64,000 nt of DNA from Spongiibacter pelagi (GCF_014705705.1 NZ_JACXLD010000004.1:124001-188000); one strand, 5' to 3'. Counted from the stretch's first letter, positions 1-9,421 are shown. Numbers and translations are program-made. The notes: a model not told the origin generated them from the letters alone.

Positions 1-5
1 AAAAT

Positions 6-26
6 CAAACTGGACAGTCCAGTTTG
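6..26. promoter_or_regulatory. TetR-type operator palindrome
   Basis: Two perfect 10-bp arms (CAAACTGGAC and GTCCAGTTTG) flank a single central A at position 16. A weaker copy of the motif, beginning CTGGACT and ending AGTCT, follows at 40-55, just before the efflux genes. Palindromes of this shape are usual for TetR-family repressors of RND pumps. The repressor gene is not in the window and probably lies to the left. The arms are seen directly; the binding protein is inferred. Confidence 0.6.
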
Positions 27-71
27 GGTAAATTATATTCTGGACTCTTCAGTCTAATTGGAATGTTTGAC

Positions 72-1217
72 ATGGATCTGGCGAGAAGTTCGGTGCGCTT
101 TTCTGCAACCCTAGTGTTTGCGGCATTCATCATTGCTCTTGGCGCGACAGCGGCGGTGGCCGAAGTGCGACCAGTGGCCACGGTGACCGTGAATCTGCAG
201 GACAGCTACCAAGCCAAGCGACTTTTTGCCGGGCGGGTGTTGGGCAGTAAACGCTCGGTGATTGGCTTTGAACTGAAAGGTTTGGTTGAGTCGGTCAGTG
301 TTGATGATGGTGATTTTGTTGCCGCCGGGGCGGAATTGGCCAGATTGGACACCGAAGGTCTGCAGATTGAAAAAGCCGAACTCGAAGCGGGTAAGCGTGA
401 AGTGCTGGCACAGCTAGAACAATTGCGCCGGGATCTGGCGCGCTTTGAAACCCTGTCGGAAAAAGGCTATGTCTCCGCCGGTCAGTTGGACGATCTGAAA
501 AGTAATATCACCGCTACCGAGGCTCGCCAAAAGCAGGTTGAGCAGCGTTTGCGCGGGGTGTCATTGCGGCTTGAAAAATCGGTATTGAGAGCGCCCTTCG
601 CTGGCGAAATTGCGGGCCTGAAAGTGGAAGAGGGGGCTGTTGTCGAACCGGGAATACCGGCACTGGAGTTAGTAGAAGTTGCCGAAAATGAAGCCTTGTT
701 TGGCATTCCGGGCGAGCTGGCTCAGCAGTTGGTCATCGGTCAGGATCTTGAGGTCTTTGGCGAGGCCGGCCAGCGTCACGGTGCGGTAATTTCCATCGCA
801 CGCAATCTTGATTGGCGTACCCAAACCCGTATGGTGCGTATCAGCCTGCCAGCCGAATCGCCCTTTGTAGACGGCCAAACCGCTTATGCCTTGATTCCCG
901 AGCAGCGTCCCCAGCCCGGCTTCTGGCTGCCCAAACAGGCGCTGTTAGAAGATATGCGCGGCACTTGGGCGGTTTACCAATTGGCGGCCAATGAGGCGGG
1001 TGAGCTGCAAATTGTAAAACGTTCAGTGCGGGTGCTGTATCAGTATCAAGGCCAAGTCTTTGTCGATGCGGAATTGAAAGACGGCGATCTATTGGTCAGC
1101 GGCGGTATTCACAAGCTGGCGCCGGGGCAATTGGTGCGCCCGGCTAAAGGTCTGAGCAGTTTGAATATGACCGAATCATTGAGCGGCTATGCTCAGGTCC
1201 ATGTCGATGCTAAATAA
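72..1217 (+). CDS. RND efflux periplasmic adaptor (membrane fusion protein)
   Basis: Periplasmic adaptor that would link the downstream RND pump to an outer-membrane channel. From ATG 72 the protein has 381 residues. It begins with a Sec signal peptide (hydrophobic run FAAFIIALGATAAVA), then shows the lipoyl/barrel-sandwich half motifs around GFELKGLVESVSVDDGDFV, a coiled-coil hairpin rich in Glu/Leu/Arg, the returning half motif VLRAPFAGEIAG, and beta-barrel and membrane-proximal domains. The reading frame stays open to a TTG at 24, but that lies inside the operator, and ATG 72 has a GGA nine bases upstream. Its end overlaps the pump gene, so the two are co-translated. The substrate cannot be told from sequence. 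Confidence 0.85.
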   Translation: MDLARSSVRFSATLVFAAFIIALGATAAVAEVRPVATVTVNLQDSYQAKRLFAGRVLGSKRSVIGFELKGLVESVSVDDGDFVAAGAELARLDTEGLQIEKAELEAGKREVLAQLEQLRRDLARFETLSEKGYVSAGQLDDLKSNITATEARQKQVEQRLRGVSLRLEKSVLRAPFAGEIAGLKVEEGAVVEPGIPALELVEVAENEALFGIPGELAQQLVIGQDLEVFGEAGQRHGAVISIARNLDWRTQTRMVRISLPAESPFVDGQTAYALIPEQRPQPGFWLPKQALLEDMRGTWAVYQLAANEAGELQIVKRSVRVLYQYQGQVFVDAELKDGDLLVSGGIHKLAPGQLVRPAKGLSSLNMTESLSGYAQVHVDAK

Positions 1218-4200
1218 TCCCCGCACTATTGCGCTGGCTTTAGCGCTGATTCTAGTTACCGGCTTGGTGGCAATTAAACAATTGCCCCGGCAGGAAGATC
1301 CTCGCTTTGGTAATCGCCACGCCTTTGTTCAGCTGGTGTTTCCCGGAGCCAGCGCTGAGCGGGTGGAAACCCTGGCGGTTGAGCCGGTAGAAAATGCACT
1401 GCGTTTATTGCCGGAAGTAAAAACCGTGACCTCAAAATCCAAGGCGGGCATTGGGGTGGTGATTGTTGAAATTAATGAAGAAATTGCGCCCGATGACACA
1501 GATCAAGTGTGGGCCGAGGTGCGCGATAAACTTGAGCAAGTCAGTAAAAAGCTCCCTTCAGATGTGCTTGCTCCGGTGCTGGATACCGACCGTCTCTATG
1601 CTTACACCTGGATTGGCGCACTGGTGTGGAAGGGCAGCGGTGAGCCCGACATTCTGCGTTTAGGTCGTTACGCAGAAGAATTGCAAAGTCGCCTTCAGGG
1701 TTTAAGCAATACCGATTTGGTGCGTTTGCACGGCGCGCCGAAAGAGCAAGTTCAGGTAAAAGTGGATGTGGTGCAAGCGGCCTCGGTGGGCTTGGATGTG
1801 CCCAGTATTGCCGGCTTGTTGTCCAAGAGTGATGCGAAAACCTCGGCGGGGCAGTTGCTGGATAAAAACTACCGTCAGTCGGTGGAGCTGGTCGGTGGTT
1901 ACGATCAGTTGGAGCGTATCCGTCGTACGCCGCTGTTGAGCTTGCCCGATGGCGGTTCGGTGCAGTTGCAGGATGTCGCGGATATTTATATCGGTGAAGA
2001 TGATACACCGGGAGATTTTGCCATTATCGATGGCAAACGCGCGGTGGCGATTGGTGTGCGCTCGGAAATTGATACCCGCGCTGATTTGTGGACCGACAAG
2101 CTGTTAATTGAAATTGCGGAGTTCTCTGCGCAGTTGCCTGCAGAAATTGGCATTCAAGAACTGTTTTCTCAACAGTCTTATACCACTGAACGTTTGAGCG
2201 AGTTGGTCGGTAATATCTTCCTCGGTTTCACCTTTATTTTTGTGATTCTGTTTTTCACCCTTGGCTGGCGTTCAGCGGTGTTGGTGTCTTTATCGCTGCC
2301 GGTCACCATGCTGTTTTCCCTGTCGATGATGCACTTCACCGGTTTGGCGATTCACCAAATGTCGGTCACCGGTTTAATTGTGGCGCTGGGGATTATGGTG
2401 GATAACGCGATTGTGGTGGTGGATCAGATTGGCCGCTATCGTCGCAACGGTTTTTCGGTGGCTGCCGCCGCCAGCAAGGCGGTGCGCCATTTATGGGTGC
2501 CTTTGCTGGGCTCGACCCTGACTACCATGCTGACCTTCTTGCCGATTGCCTTGATGCCCGGCTCCGGTGGTGAATTTGTGGGGCCGCTGGCCATTACCGT
2601 GGTGTTTTCACTTTTGGGATCATGGCTGATTTCGCTGTTTATCATCGCGCCGATCAGTAGCAAATGGTTGAATGCCAATACTCACAACAAGGTGGTTTCC
2701 AGCAATCGTTTAGCGGAAATGTATCGCCGCTTACTGGAGTTTGTGTTGGATCGCCCGCGCCGGATTATGGTGTTGTGCTGTATTTTGCCGGTGCTGGGTT
2801 TCGGTCTTGCGCAAACGCTACCAGAACAATTTTTTCCGCCCTCACAGCGGGATATGATCGATATCGAAGTTTTCCTTCCCGCCTCCAGCAGCGTGTTTCA
2901 AACCCGTGCGGTGACCGAGCGTTTAAGCGCAACCTTGAATCAGTATCCGGAAGTGAAATCCCTGCACTGGTTTGTGGGTAGCAGCGCCCCCAAGTTCTAT
3001 TACAACTTGAAAAGTGGCCAAGATGGGTCGGCGCATTTTGCTCAGGCCTTGATTACCCTGAATGGCTACAAAGGGGTAAATGCCTTAATTCATAAAATGC
3101 AGGCCGAGCTGGATGAACAGTTCCCCACGGTGCAAGTGATCGTTAAAAAATTGGAGCAGGGGCCGCCGCGTGACGCACCGGTTGAGTTGCGGGTATTGGG
3201 GACGAACCTTTATCGCTTAAAAGAAATTGGTGATCAGATCCGTGCCATTGCCTTAAATACCGACGGTGTCACTCAGGTGCAAGACTCCATGAGTGAGGTG
3301 GTACCGAAAATCTGGCTGGATGTGGATGAGAGTGAGGCCCAGCGAGCACAGGTGGGTTTGCGAGATCTCTCCCAGCTGTTATCGACCACTATTGACGGTG
3401 TGGTGAGTAGCACCATGTTGGATGGGCCGGAGCAATTGCCGGTGCGGGTATCCGGTAAAAAAGTGAATGACGCCAGTGTGGATTTGTTGATGTCGGTACC
3501 GCTGGCGCTGCCCACGGGAGCGCGGCCGCTGTCAGCCTTGGCGGAAGTGGAATTGCGCCCCGCGCAGGCGGTGATTTCACGGCGCGATGGTCAGCGGGTC
3601 AATAATATTTATATTTTTTCCGATGTGGATTTGCTGCCTGCCGTTGTGCAAAGCCGCCTGCAGAAAAAACTGGAAGAGGCCAATTTCCAATTGCCGGCCG
3701 GCTATGAGTTACAGATTGGTGGTGATTCTGAAGCGCGCGACGAAACCGTCGGCAAGCTGATGGGCAGTATGGGTATTATCACGGTACTCCTAGTGCTGAC
3801 CGTGGTTATGTCATTCAACTCCTTCCGCCTGTCCGCCATTACTTTTGCGGTGGCGATTCAATCGCTGGGCTTGGGAATGCTGAGTCTGTGGTTGTCGCAA
3901 TACGCCTTTGGCTTTACCGCGATTATCGGCTTGATGGGTTTGATGGGCTTGGCGGTAAACGCGGCCATCGTGATTCTCACCGAGCTGAAATCCTCACCAC
4001 TGGCGATGAGTGGCAATAAGGTGGAGATCACTCAAATCGTGCTGGAATGTACTCGCCATATCAGCTCGACCACGATCACCACTGTGGCGGGATTGATTCC
4101 GTTGATTGTGTTCGGTGGGGAGTTTTGGCCACCCTTTGCCATTGTGTTGGCCGGCGGCACGGTATTGACCACAACCCTGTCTCTGGTGTTTGTGCCCGCT

Positions 4201-4308
4201 GCGTTTGCGGTGTTGCGTCGGCCTTATATGCTGAAATTTTTGCCGGAATCGGCGCAGCAGAGTTTGCGTGACGAGCCGCCGATAGAAACCCTAAAAGCGC
4301 ATGACTAA
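1207..4308 (+). CDS. RND-family efflux permease
   Basis: Inner-membrane proton-driven pump of the AcrB/HAE superfamily, about 1033 residues, with the usual twelve-helix plan: TM1 (IALALALILVTGLVAI), a large porter domain, the TM2-TM6 bundle near residues 330-500, a second porter domain, and TM8-TM12. ATG 1207 is chosen because AGG sits nine bases upstream; ATG 1189 and 1201 are also in frame. It overlaps the adaptor gene by 11 bases. TM4 reads GIMVDNAI and TM10 GLAVNAAI, so only one of the two AcrB TM4 aspartates is present and the TM10 lysine position holds Asn. Such variation occurs in divergent RND groups; the exported compound is unknown. Confidence 0.88.
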   Translation: MLNNPRTIALALALILVTGLVAIKQLPRQEDPRFGNRHAFVQLVFPGASAERVETLAVEPVENALRLLPEVKTVTSKSKAGIGVVIVEINEEIAPDDTDQVWAEVRDKLEQVSKKLPSDVLAPVLDTDRLYAYTWIGALVWKGSGEPDILRLGRYAEELQSRLQGLSNTDLVRLHGAPKEQVQVKVDVVQAASVGLDVPSIAGLLSKSDAKTSAGQLLDKNYRQSVELVGGYDQLERIRRTPLLSLPDGGSVQLQDVADIYIGEDDTPGDFAIIDGKRAVAIGVRSEIDTRADLWTDKLLIEIAEFSAQLPAEIGIQELFSQQSYTTERLSELVGNIFLGFTFIFVILFFTLGWRSAVLVSLSLPVTMLFSLSMMHFTGLAIHQMSVTGLIVALGIMVDNAIVVVDQIGRYRRNGFSVAAAASKAVRHLWVPLLGSTLTTMLTFLPIALMPGSGGEFVGPLAITVVFSLLGSWLISLFIIAPISSKWLNANTHNKVVSSNRLAEMYRRLLEFVLDRPRRIMVLCCILPVLGFGLAQTLPEQFFPPSQRDMIDIEVFLPASSSVFQTRAVTERLSATLNQYPEVKSLHWFVGSSAPKFYYNLKSGQDGSAHFAQALITLNGYKGVNALIHKMQAELDEQFPTVQVIVKKLEQGPPRDAPVELRVLGTNLYRLKEIGDQIRAIALNTDGVTQVQDSMSEVVPKIWLDVDESEAQRAQVGLRDLSQLLSTTIDGVVSSTMLDGPEQLPVRVSGKKVNDASVDLLMSVPLALPTGARPLSALAEVELRPAQAVISRRDGQRVNNIYIFSDVDLLPAVVQSRLQKKLEEANFQLPAGYELQIGGDSEARDETVGKLMGSMGIITVLLVLTVVMSFNSFRLSAITFAVAIQSLGLGMLSLWLSQYAFGFTAIIGLMGLMGLAVNAAIVILTELKSSPLAMSGNKVEITQIVLECTRHISSTTITTVAGLIPLIVFGGEFWPPFAIVLAGGTVLTTTLSLVFVPAAFAVLRRPYMLKFLPESAQQSLRDEPPIETLKAHD

Positions 4309-4314
4309 TACCGC

Positions 4315-5421
4315 TTAATTCGCCCACAACGCCTTGCGGGCGAGGTAGGCGTTGCGGGCAATTTCCACGTCTTTCAAAAAGGGTTCCAGTTCAGAGAGCA
4401 ACATCGCTTGGGGGCCATCTACCAGCGCTTTTTCCGGCGCTGGGTGAAAATCAACCAAAACCATATTGGCGCCGGCGATAATACCCTGAGTGGTCGCGTG
4501 GCATAGTTCCAGAATGCCATCTGGCGAGCGCTCGCGAGTGCCTACGGAGTGCGAGGGGTCGATACACACCGGCATGCGCGTTAACCGTTTTACGGTAGGG
4601 ACTTGGGCAAAATCCACCAGATTGCGATGGGGTGCGCCGAAGTCACTTTTCATACCCCGCAGACAAAAAATCACCTGATTATTGCCTTCGCTGGCGAGAT
4701 ATTCGGCGGCGTTAAGTGATTCGTTCAGGGTGATGCCAAAACCGCGCTTAAGCAGTCCCGGGTGGCGAGTCTGGCGGCCGATCGCTTTGAGTAATTCAAA
4801 GTTCTGGGTATTGCGCGTACCGATTTGCAGGATCACCCCACAGGGATTGCCGGATTGATCCAGCGCCTCATTGATCTCGGCAATATGCTGTTCATGGGTG
4901 ACTTCCATGGCAATGACTTTGATGCCGTATTTCCCGGCTAGATCAAATACCCACGGTAGGCAATCGGCGCCATGCCCTTGAAATGCGTAAGGATTAGTGC
5001 GGGGCTTATAGGCACCCATACGAGTGCATTGCAGGCCATTTGCTTTTAATGCCGAGAGCATTTCCTCAACATGTTTTGGATTGTCCACGGCGCACAGCCC
5101 GGCAAAAACATTCAGGCTGTCTTGACTGAATTCAATACCGTTATAGGTGAACCCGGCCAGCCGCTTTTCGTCCCGGTGGCGGCCCAGAATTCGATAATCC
5201 TCAGAGATGCGAATGACCCGCTCGACCGCCGGTAGGGCTTCAATATCGTGCTGATCGAGCGCGTGGGTATTTCCTAATAGATAGATTTCGGTCAGCGCCT
5301 GTTGTTGGCCTTGAACCTGATGCTGGCGAACTTGAATGCCGGGCAGGGCGTCGAGAAACGCCATGGTGTTGATATAGGCTTCGTCAGTGCTTTGAATATC
5401 GGGGTGAAGGATGAGTAACAT
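4315..5421 (-). CDS. DAHP synthase-like protein (AroF/KDOPS superfamily)
   Basis: A 368-residue protein with an N-terminal ferredoxin-like domain of about 85 residues followed by a TIM-barrel, the arrangement of regulated type I-beta 3-deoxy-7-phosphoheptulonate synthases (first step of the shikimate pathway). Family signatures visible are AGLCAVDN (Cys110), GAYKPRTNPYAFQG (Lys139), QIGTRNTQNFELL, LKRGFGITLNE, IDPSHSVG (His291) and VDGPQ (Asp335). It departs from the family where CERG becomes CLRG (residues 253-256) and where the metal-binding Glu of IEVHP becomes Asp324 in VDFHP. It may therefore be a specialised or altered-substrate member. It is convergent with the pump gene, six bases apart, and stands alone. 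Confidence 0.7.
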   Translation of the reverse strand: MLLILHPDIQSTDEAYINTMAFLDALPGIQVRQHQVQGQQQALTEIYLLGNTHALDQHDIEALPAVERVIRISEDYRILGRHRDEKRLAGFTYNGIEFSQDSLNVFAGLCAVDNPKHVEEMLSALKANGLQCTRMGAYKPRTNPYAFQGHGADCLPWVFDLAGKYGIKVIAMEVTHEQHIAEINEALDQSGNPCGVILQIGTRNTQNFELLKAIGRQTRHPGLLKRGFGITLNESLNAAEYLASEGNNQVIFCLRGMKSDFGAPHRNLVDFAQVPTVKRLTRMPVCIDPSHSVGTRERSPDGILELCHATTQGIIAGANMVLVDFHPAPEKALVDGPQAMLLSELEPFLKDVEIARNAYLARKALWAN

Positions 5422-5654
5422 TTGGGTTGTCCTTATTTTGCCCGCAGAAATACGCTAACACGCATATATAAAAAGCTTCGGCCATATTCGCCTTTTGTGC
5501 AACTGCTTCTTGTGACGATTGTCTTATGGTCTTAGGGGAAATGGTCTGAGGCGAAATGGTTTTTGGTGTCCAATTTTGATGTTAGTCCATGTACTATAGG
5601 TCGGCGGTTAATTCCTTGATAACAATCACGACCATCATACGTTGAGCCAAATTC
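5422..5654. other. Intergenic region between divergent genes
   Basis: This 233-bp AT-rich gap separates the minus-strand DAHP-synthase-like gene from lolC, so it must hold both promoters. A short direct repeat of GAAATGGT occurs near 5540 and 5553. No convincing sigma-70 box pair, operator or RNA gene was recognised. Confidence 0.4.
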
Positions 5655-6935
5655 TTGACTGATACTTCCACCTCGATTGAAGCAAAACAAACGGCGTATT
5701 TTCCGTTGTTTGTCGGTTTGCGCTATTTTCGCCGGGCATCGGGCAAAGATAAGTTTATGTCGCTGATCTCCTGGTTTTCTCTGCTCGGGGTGTTGCTCGG
5801 GGTTTTGTCGCTGATTGTGGTGATGTCAGTGATGAATGGCTTTGAAGCCGAGTTGCAGCAGCGGGTACTTTCCGTTGTGCCCCATGCTCGAGTAGAAGGT
5901 CCACAACAGCGTTTAACAAACTGGCAGTCTTTATCCAGTGAAATTTCAGCTAGGGCAGGGGTTTCCGGTGTCGCCCCTTATGTCGGCGATAAAGCGATGC
6001 TCAGTGCAGGCAGCCGCATTAGCGGGGTCGCACTGTATGGCATTGATCCCGAATTGGAGCGGCAAGTTTCCGGTCTAGCCGAGCACATGTTGGCCGGCCA
6101 ATATCTTTCTGAACAAGACGGCGAATACCCCATTATTTTGGGGGATATTCTGGCGCGCAGCCTCGGTGTGCGTTTGGGTCAAAAACTGCGGGTGATTTTG
6201 CCCAAAGTGACCGTGACTCCATTTGGCATGTTTCCCCGTGAGAAGGAGTTTGTGGTAGCGGGGGTATTTAGTGCCGGGGCGCAATTGGATGCCAGTACCG
6301 CGTTTATCCGCTTGGATGATGCCCAGCGCTTGTACCAACTCGGCAAAGATGTGCAGGGCTTACGTCTGCAATTTGAGGATATGTTTGCCGCGCCATTTCA
6401 TACGGCTGAGATAGTAGCAAGTCTGCCCGAGGGCAGTCGGGGAGAGGATTGGAGCCAAAGTCAGGGCAGCTTATTTCACGCTGTGAAAATGGAAAAGACA
6501 CTGGTGCGAATTCTGTTGCTGTTTATCATCGTGATTGCGGCGTTCAATATTATTTCGATTTTAAGTATGGCGGTTTCCGAAAAGCGCGGTGCGATTGCGG
6601 TGCTGCGTACCATGGGTGCCACGCCGGCCAGTATTATGAAAATCTTTGTGATCTACGGCATGAGCACCGGCGTTCTGGGCGTAGTCCTCGGCGTATTAAT
6701 TGGCTTGCCTCTGGCGCTGCATGTCGGCGATGTGGTGGCTTGGCTGGAAGGGGTTAGCGGCCTGTATTTATTTGATCCGCAGGTGTATTTCATCAGTCAT
6801 CTGCCCTCAAAAATTGTCCCTTGGGATGTGGCTTTTGTCGCCCTGTTTTCTTTAAGCCTGTGTTTTCTTGCCACCTTGTATCCCGCTTGGCGAGGCTCTC
6901 AGGTGCAACCCGCGGAAGCTCTGCGTTATGAATAA
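5655..6935 (+). CDS. lolC: Lipoprotein-releasing ABC transporter permease LolC/LolE type
   Basis: Inner-membrane permease of the LolCDE complex, which extracts outer-membrane lipoproteins from the inner membrane and hands them to LolA. At 426 residues it has the family plan: one N-terminal helix followed by the conserved VMSVMNGFEAELQQR segment, a periplasmic domain of about 220 residues, then three C-terminal helices starting with IIVIAAFNIISILSMAVSEKRGAIAVLRTMG. The start is TTG 5655 because no ATG or GTG precedes the conserved LFVGLRYFRR region; this gives a tail slightly longer than usual. The stop overlaps the lolD start, so the genes form an operon with lolD and lolE. Confidence 0.9.
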   Translation: MTDTSTSIEAKQTAYFPLFVGLRYFRRASGKDKFMSLISWFSLLGVLLGVLSLIVVMSVMNGFEAELQQRVLSVVPHARVEGPQQRLTNWQSLSSEISARAGVSGVAPYVGDKAMLSAGSRISGVALYGIDPELERQVSGLAEHMLAGQYLSEQDGEYPIILGDILARSLGVRLGQKLRVILPKVTVTPFGMFPREKEFVVAGVFSAGAQLDASTAFIRLDDAQRLYQLGKDVQGLRLQFEDMFAAPFHTAEIVASLPEGSRGEDWSQSQGSLFHAVKMEKTLVRILLLFIIVIAAFNIISILSMAVSEKRGAIAVLRTMGATPASIMKIFVIYGMSTGVLGVVLGVLIGLPLALHVGDVVAWLEGVSGLYLFDPQVYFISHLPSKIVPWDVAFVALFSLSLCFLATLYPAWRGSQVQPAEALRYE

Positions 6936-7638
6936 TCCGGTGATTTCCTGCTCCAAACTCTGCAAGTCTTATCCGCAGGCCGGGCAGCCTCTGGAAATTT
7001 TAAAAGACATCGATCTCGCGATTGCGCGCGGTGAAAAACTGGCCATTGTTGGTCCTTCAGGCTCGGGTAAGACAACCCTGCTGCATATGCTGGGGGGCTT
7101 GGATTTGCCCAGTTCCGGTTCGGTAAAGGTGGCGGGTGTTGAGCTGGCCAGTATGAGCGATAAGGCGCGCAGCGCACTGCGTAATTCCGAGCTGGGTTTT
7201 GTTTATCAGTTTCATCATTTATTGGGTGAGTTTTCCGCACTGGAAAATGTTGCCATGCCTCTGCTGATTGCCGGGCAGTCTCGCAGAGCAGCGGAAAATG
7301 CGGCCAAACCGTTGCTTGAGCGGGTTGGCTTGGGGCATCGCCTGAGTCACCGCCCGGCGCAACTTTCTGGGGGTGAACGCCAGCGAGTGGCGATTGCGCG
7401 TGCCTTGGTCAATCAACCGGCCTGCGTACTGATGGATGAGCCTACGGGTAATTTGGATCGCGATAATGCGGAAAGTATTCACGGCCTGCTGGATGAATTA
7501 AATGCGGAATTTGATACCAGTTTGGTGATTGTGACCCACGATCCCTTACTTGCCAATCGCATGCAGCGGGTACTGCGTATTGAAGACGGTCGCGTCTCTG
7601 AACTGCCTGCCACTGAGCCTATGGCGGAGCAGCTATGA
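6928..7638 (+). CDS. lolD: Lipoprotein-releasing system ATP-binding protein LolD
   Basis: ATPase that powers LolCDE, 236 residues from ATG 6928. Visible motifs are Walker A GPSGSGKTT, the ABC signature LSGGERQRVAIARAL, Walker B VLMDEPTGNLD and the switch histidine in IVTHD. The start overlaps the lolC stop, and the last bases form an ATGA overlap with lolE, indicating translational coupling. The frame is open further upstream to 6868, but that portion lies within lolC and does not look like LolD. Confidence 0.95.
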   Translation: MNNPVISCSKLCKSYPQAGQPLEILKDIDLAIARGEKLAIVGPSGSGKTTLLHMLGGLDLPSSGSVKVAGVELASMSDKARSALRNSELGFVYQFHHLLGEFSALENVAMPLLIAGQSRRAAENAAKPLLERVGLGHRLSHRPAQLSGGERQRVAIARALVNQPACVLMDEPTGNLDRDNAESIHGLLDELNAEFDTSLVIVTHDPLLANRMQRVLRIEDGRVSELPATEPMAEQL

Positions 7639-8876
7639 GGCGTCTGCCTTTTATTTTGGGGGTGCGCTACAGCGCCGGTGGCAGTGGTAACTCGCTGGTC
7701 AGTTTTCTGTCGCGATTATCAATGGCGGGCTTGGTTTTAGGAGTCGCCTTATTGCTGACAGTAATGTCAGTGATGAATGGTTTTGACCGCGAGATGCGTC
7801 AGCGAATTTTGGCGCTGGTGCCCCATATTACTCTGCAGCCTACCTTGGTTGCCGATAGCTTTGATTGGCAGGGCGATTTACAGGCCATTGAACAACATCC
7901 GGAAGTGCTAGCGGTGGCGCCATTTATCAGCGGCAATGCGCTGTTGATTAAAGGCGTTCACGCGGAGCCGGTTTTGTTTAACGGTATTGATGTGAAGGCG
8001 GAAAAGCAGGTTTCCCGGCTGGGCGAATTTGTCGATCTTCGGGTATTGGATGACGCGGCCAATCCTCAGAAATTACTTCTTGGCCGGGCCTTGGCGGCCA
8101 AGCTGGGGGTGAGTATTGGCGATGCGATTTCTTTAGCCGTTCCCGGCGGTGTAGCCGAGAGCAGCCCTTTGGCTCGCCGGCCCATTCACTTTGCCCGTTT
8201 TAGTCTGGCCGGGATTGTTGATACCGGTACGGAATTGGATCAAGAGCTGGTGTTAATGGGTATGGCCAGCGCGGAACAGTTATTGCCCAATCAGCCTCGC
8301 GCTTTGCGGGTTCAGCTTGCCGATGTATTTGAAGCACCTCGGGTGGCGTGGGAGCTGAATGCGGTTCATGGCCGGGATTATGATGTGCGCGATTGGACGC
8401 GCCAGTTCGGCAATATGTATCACGCCATTCAAATGTCCCGCCGCTTGGTGGTGATTATGCTGCTCTCGGTGGTGGCGGTGGCGGTGTTTAATATCGTTTC
8501 TACCTTGGTATTGGTGGTGAACGATAAGCGCGGGGATATTGCTATTCTGCGCTCTCAAGGCGCGAGTCAGGCGGATATTTTAGCGGCGTTTATGGTGTTC
8601 GGCGGCCTGATTGGCGCCATGGGTACCGGTTTAGGCGCACTGCTTGGTTTGCTGTTATCTTGGTCTATTGGCCGCATTGTCAGCGCTGTAGAGCAGCTTG
8701 TCGGGATTCAGATTCTGAATTCAGATGTGTATCCCATTAGTTATCTGCCCAGCGATATCCGAGCCGAGGACGTGCTGTTGTTAAGTGCGTCTGCTTTGTT
8801 GATGAGTTTGCTGGCAGCGCTGTATCCCGCTTGGCGGGCGTCGCGACAACCACCGGCTCAAGCGCTACAGCATTAA
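7635..8876 (+). CDS. lolE: Lipoprotein-releasing ABC transporter permease LolE
   Basis: Second permease subunit of LolCDE, 413 residues, homologous to the lolC product two genes upstream. It shares the VMSVMNGFDREMRQRIL segment after TM1, a periplasmic domain and the C-terminal helices beginning VVAVAVFNIVSTLVLVVNDKRGDIAILRSQG. It starts at the ATGA overlap with lolD. Assignment of LolC versus LolE to the two paralogues follows gene order and is an inference. Its stop is 14 bases from the convergent DUF2062 gene. Confidence 0.9.
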   Translation: MRRLPFILGVRYSAGGSGNSLVSFLSRLSMAGLVLGVALLLTVMSVMNGFDREMRQRILALVPHITLQPTLVADSFDWQGDLQAIEQHPEVLAVAPFISGNALLIKGVHAEPVLFNGIDVKAEKQVSRLGEFVDLRVLDDAANPQKLLLGRALAAKLGVSIGDAISLAVPGGVAESSPLARRPIHFARFSLAGIVDTGTELDQELVLMGMASAEQLLPNQPRALRVQLADVFEAPRVAWELNAVHGRDYDVRDWTRQFGNMYHAIQMSRRLVVIMLLSVVAVAVFNIVSTLVLVVNDKRGDIAILRSQGASQADILAAFMVFGGLIGAMGTGLGALLGLLLSWSIGRIVSAVEQLVGIQILNSDVYPISYLPSDIRAEDVLLLSASALLMSLLAALYPAWRASRQPPAQALQH

Positions 8877-8890
8877 TGTTGAATGGTGTG

Positions 8891-9421
8891 TTAGCGAGTT
8901 TGCCGAGCTAGGCGTTCCTGCTGGCGTTTGCGCCAACGACGAATCACATTAACCCGCCACAGGACATGGATAGAGCTAGCACCCAGCAGCCCGCAAAACA
9001 GTCCGCAAACAAAACAACCCAACAAAAAGGGTTGCCACAGTTCGATCAGCTCGTTGTGAATCCAAGTCCAAGACAGCTCAAACACAAAGGTTTTGTGGGG
9101 CAGCCCCAACAGCAATGCGCCAATTTTGTAGGTAAAGTAAAACATGGCCGGCATGGTTACCGGATTGGTGATCCACACTAGCATGACCGACAGCGGTAGA
9201 TTGGCGCGCAACATAATGGCGACCAGTGCCGAAAGCAGCATTTGGGTGGGGATAGGAACAAACGCAATAAACAGCCCAATGAAAAACGCCAGCGTGACCG
9301 AGCGACGGTTGAGGTGCCAGAGATTGGGGTCATGTAGCAAACTGCCAAAGACGCGCACCGAGGGGTGTTCGCGCATTTTCTCTGGTGCGGGCAGCCAGCG
9401 TTTGAAAAATTTTCGAGCCAT
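8891..9421 (-). CDS. DUF2062 membrane protein
   Basis: A 176-residue membrane protein of the DUF2062 family, whose function is not established. It has a basic N-terminus (ARKFFKRWLPAPEKMREHPSVR), hydrophobic segments around LAFFIGLFIAFVPIPTQMLLSALVAI and LPLSVMLVWITNPVTMPAMFYFTYKIGALLLG, and another near LLGCFVCGLFCGLLGA, then a basic tail. The conserved PIPTQM and TNPVTMPAMF patterns support the family. It sits between lolE and comEC in opposite orientation, the same neighbourhood it has in Pseudomonas. Confidence 0.8.
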   Translation of the reverse strand: MARKFFKRWLPAPEKMREHPSVRVFGSLLHDPNLWHLNRRSVTLAFFIGLFIAFVPIPTQMLLSALVAIMLRANLPLSVMLVWITNPVTMPAMFYFTYKIGALLLGLPHKTFVFELSWTWIHNELIELWQPFLLGCFVCGLFCGLLGASSIHVLWRVNVIRRWRKRQQERLARQTR

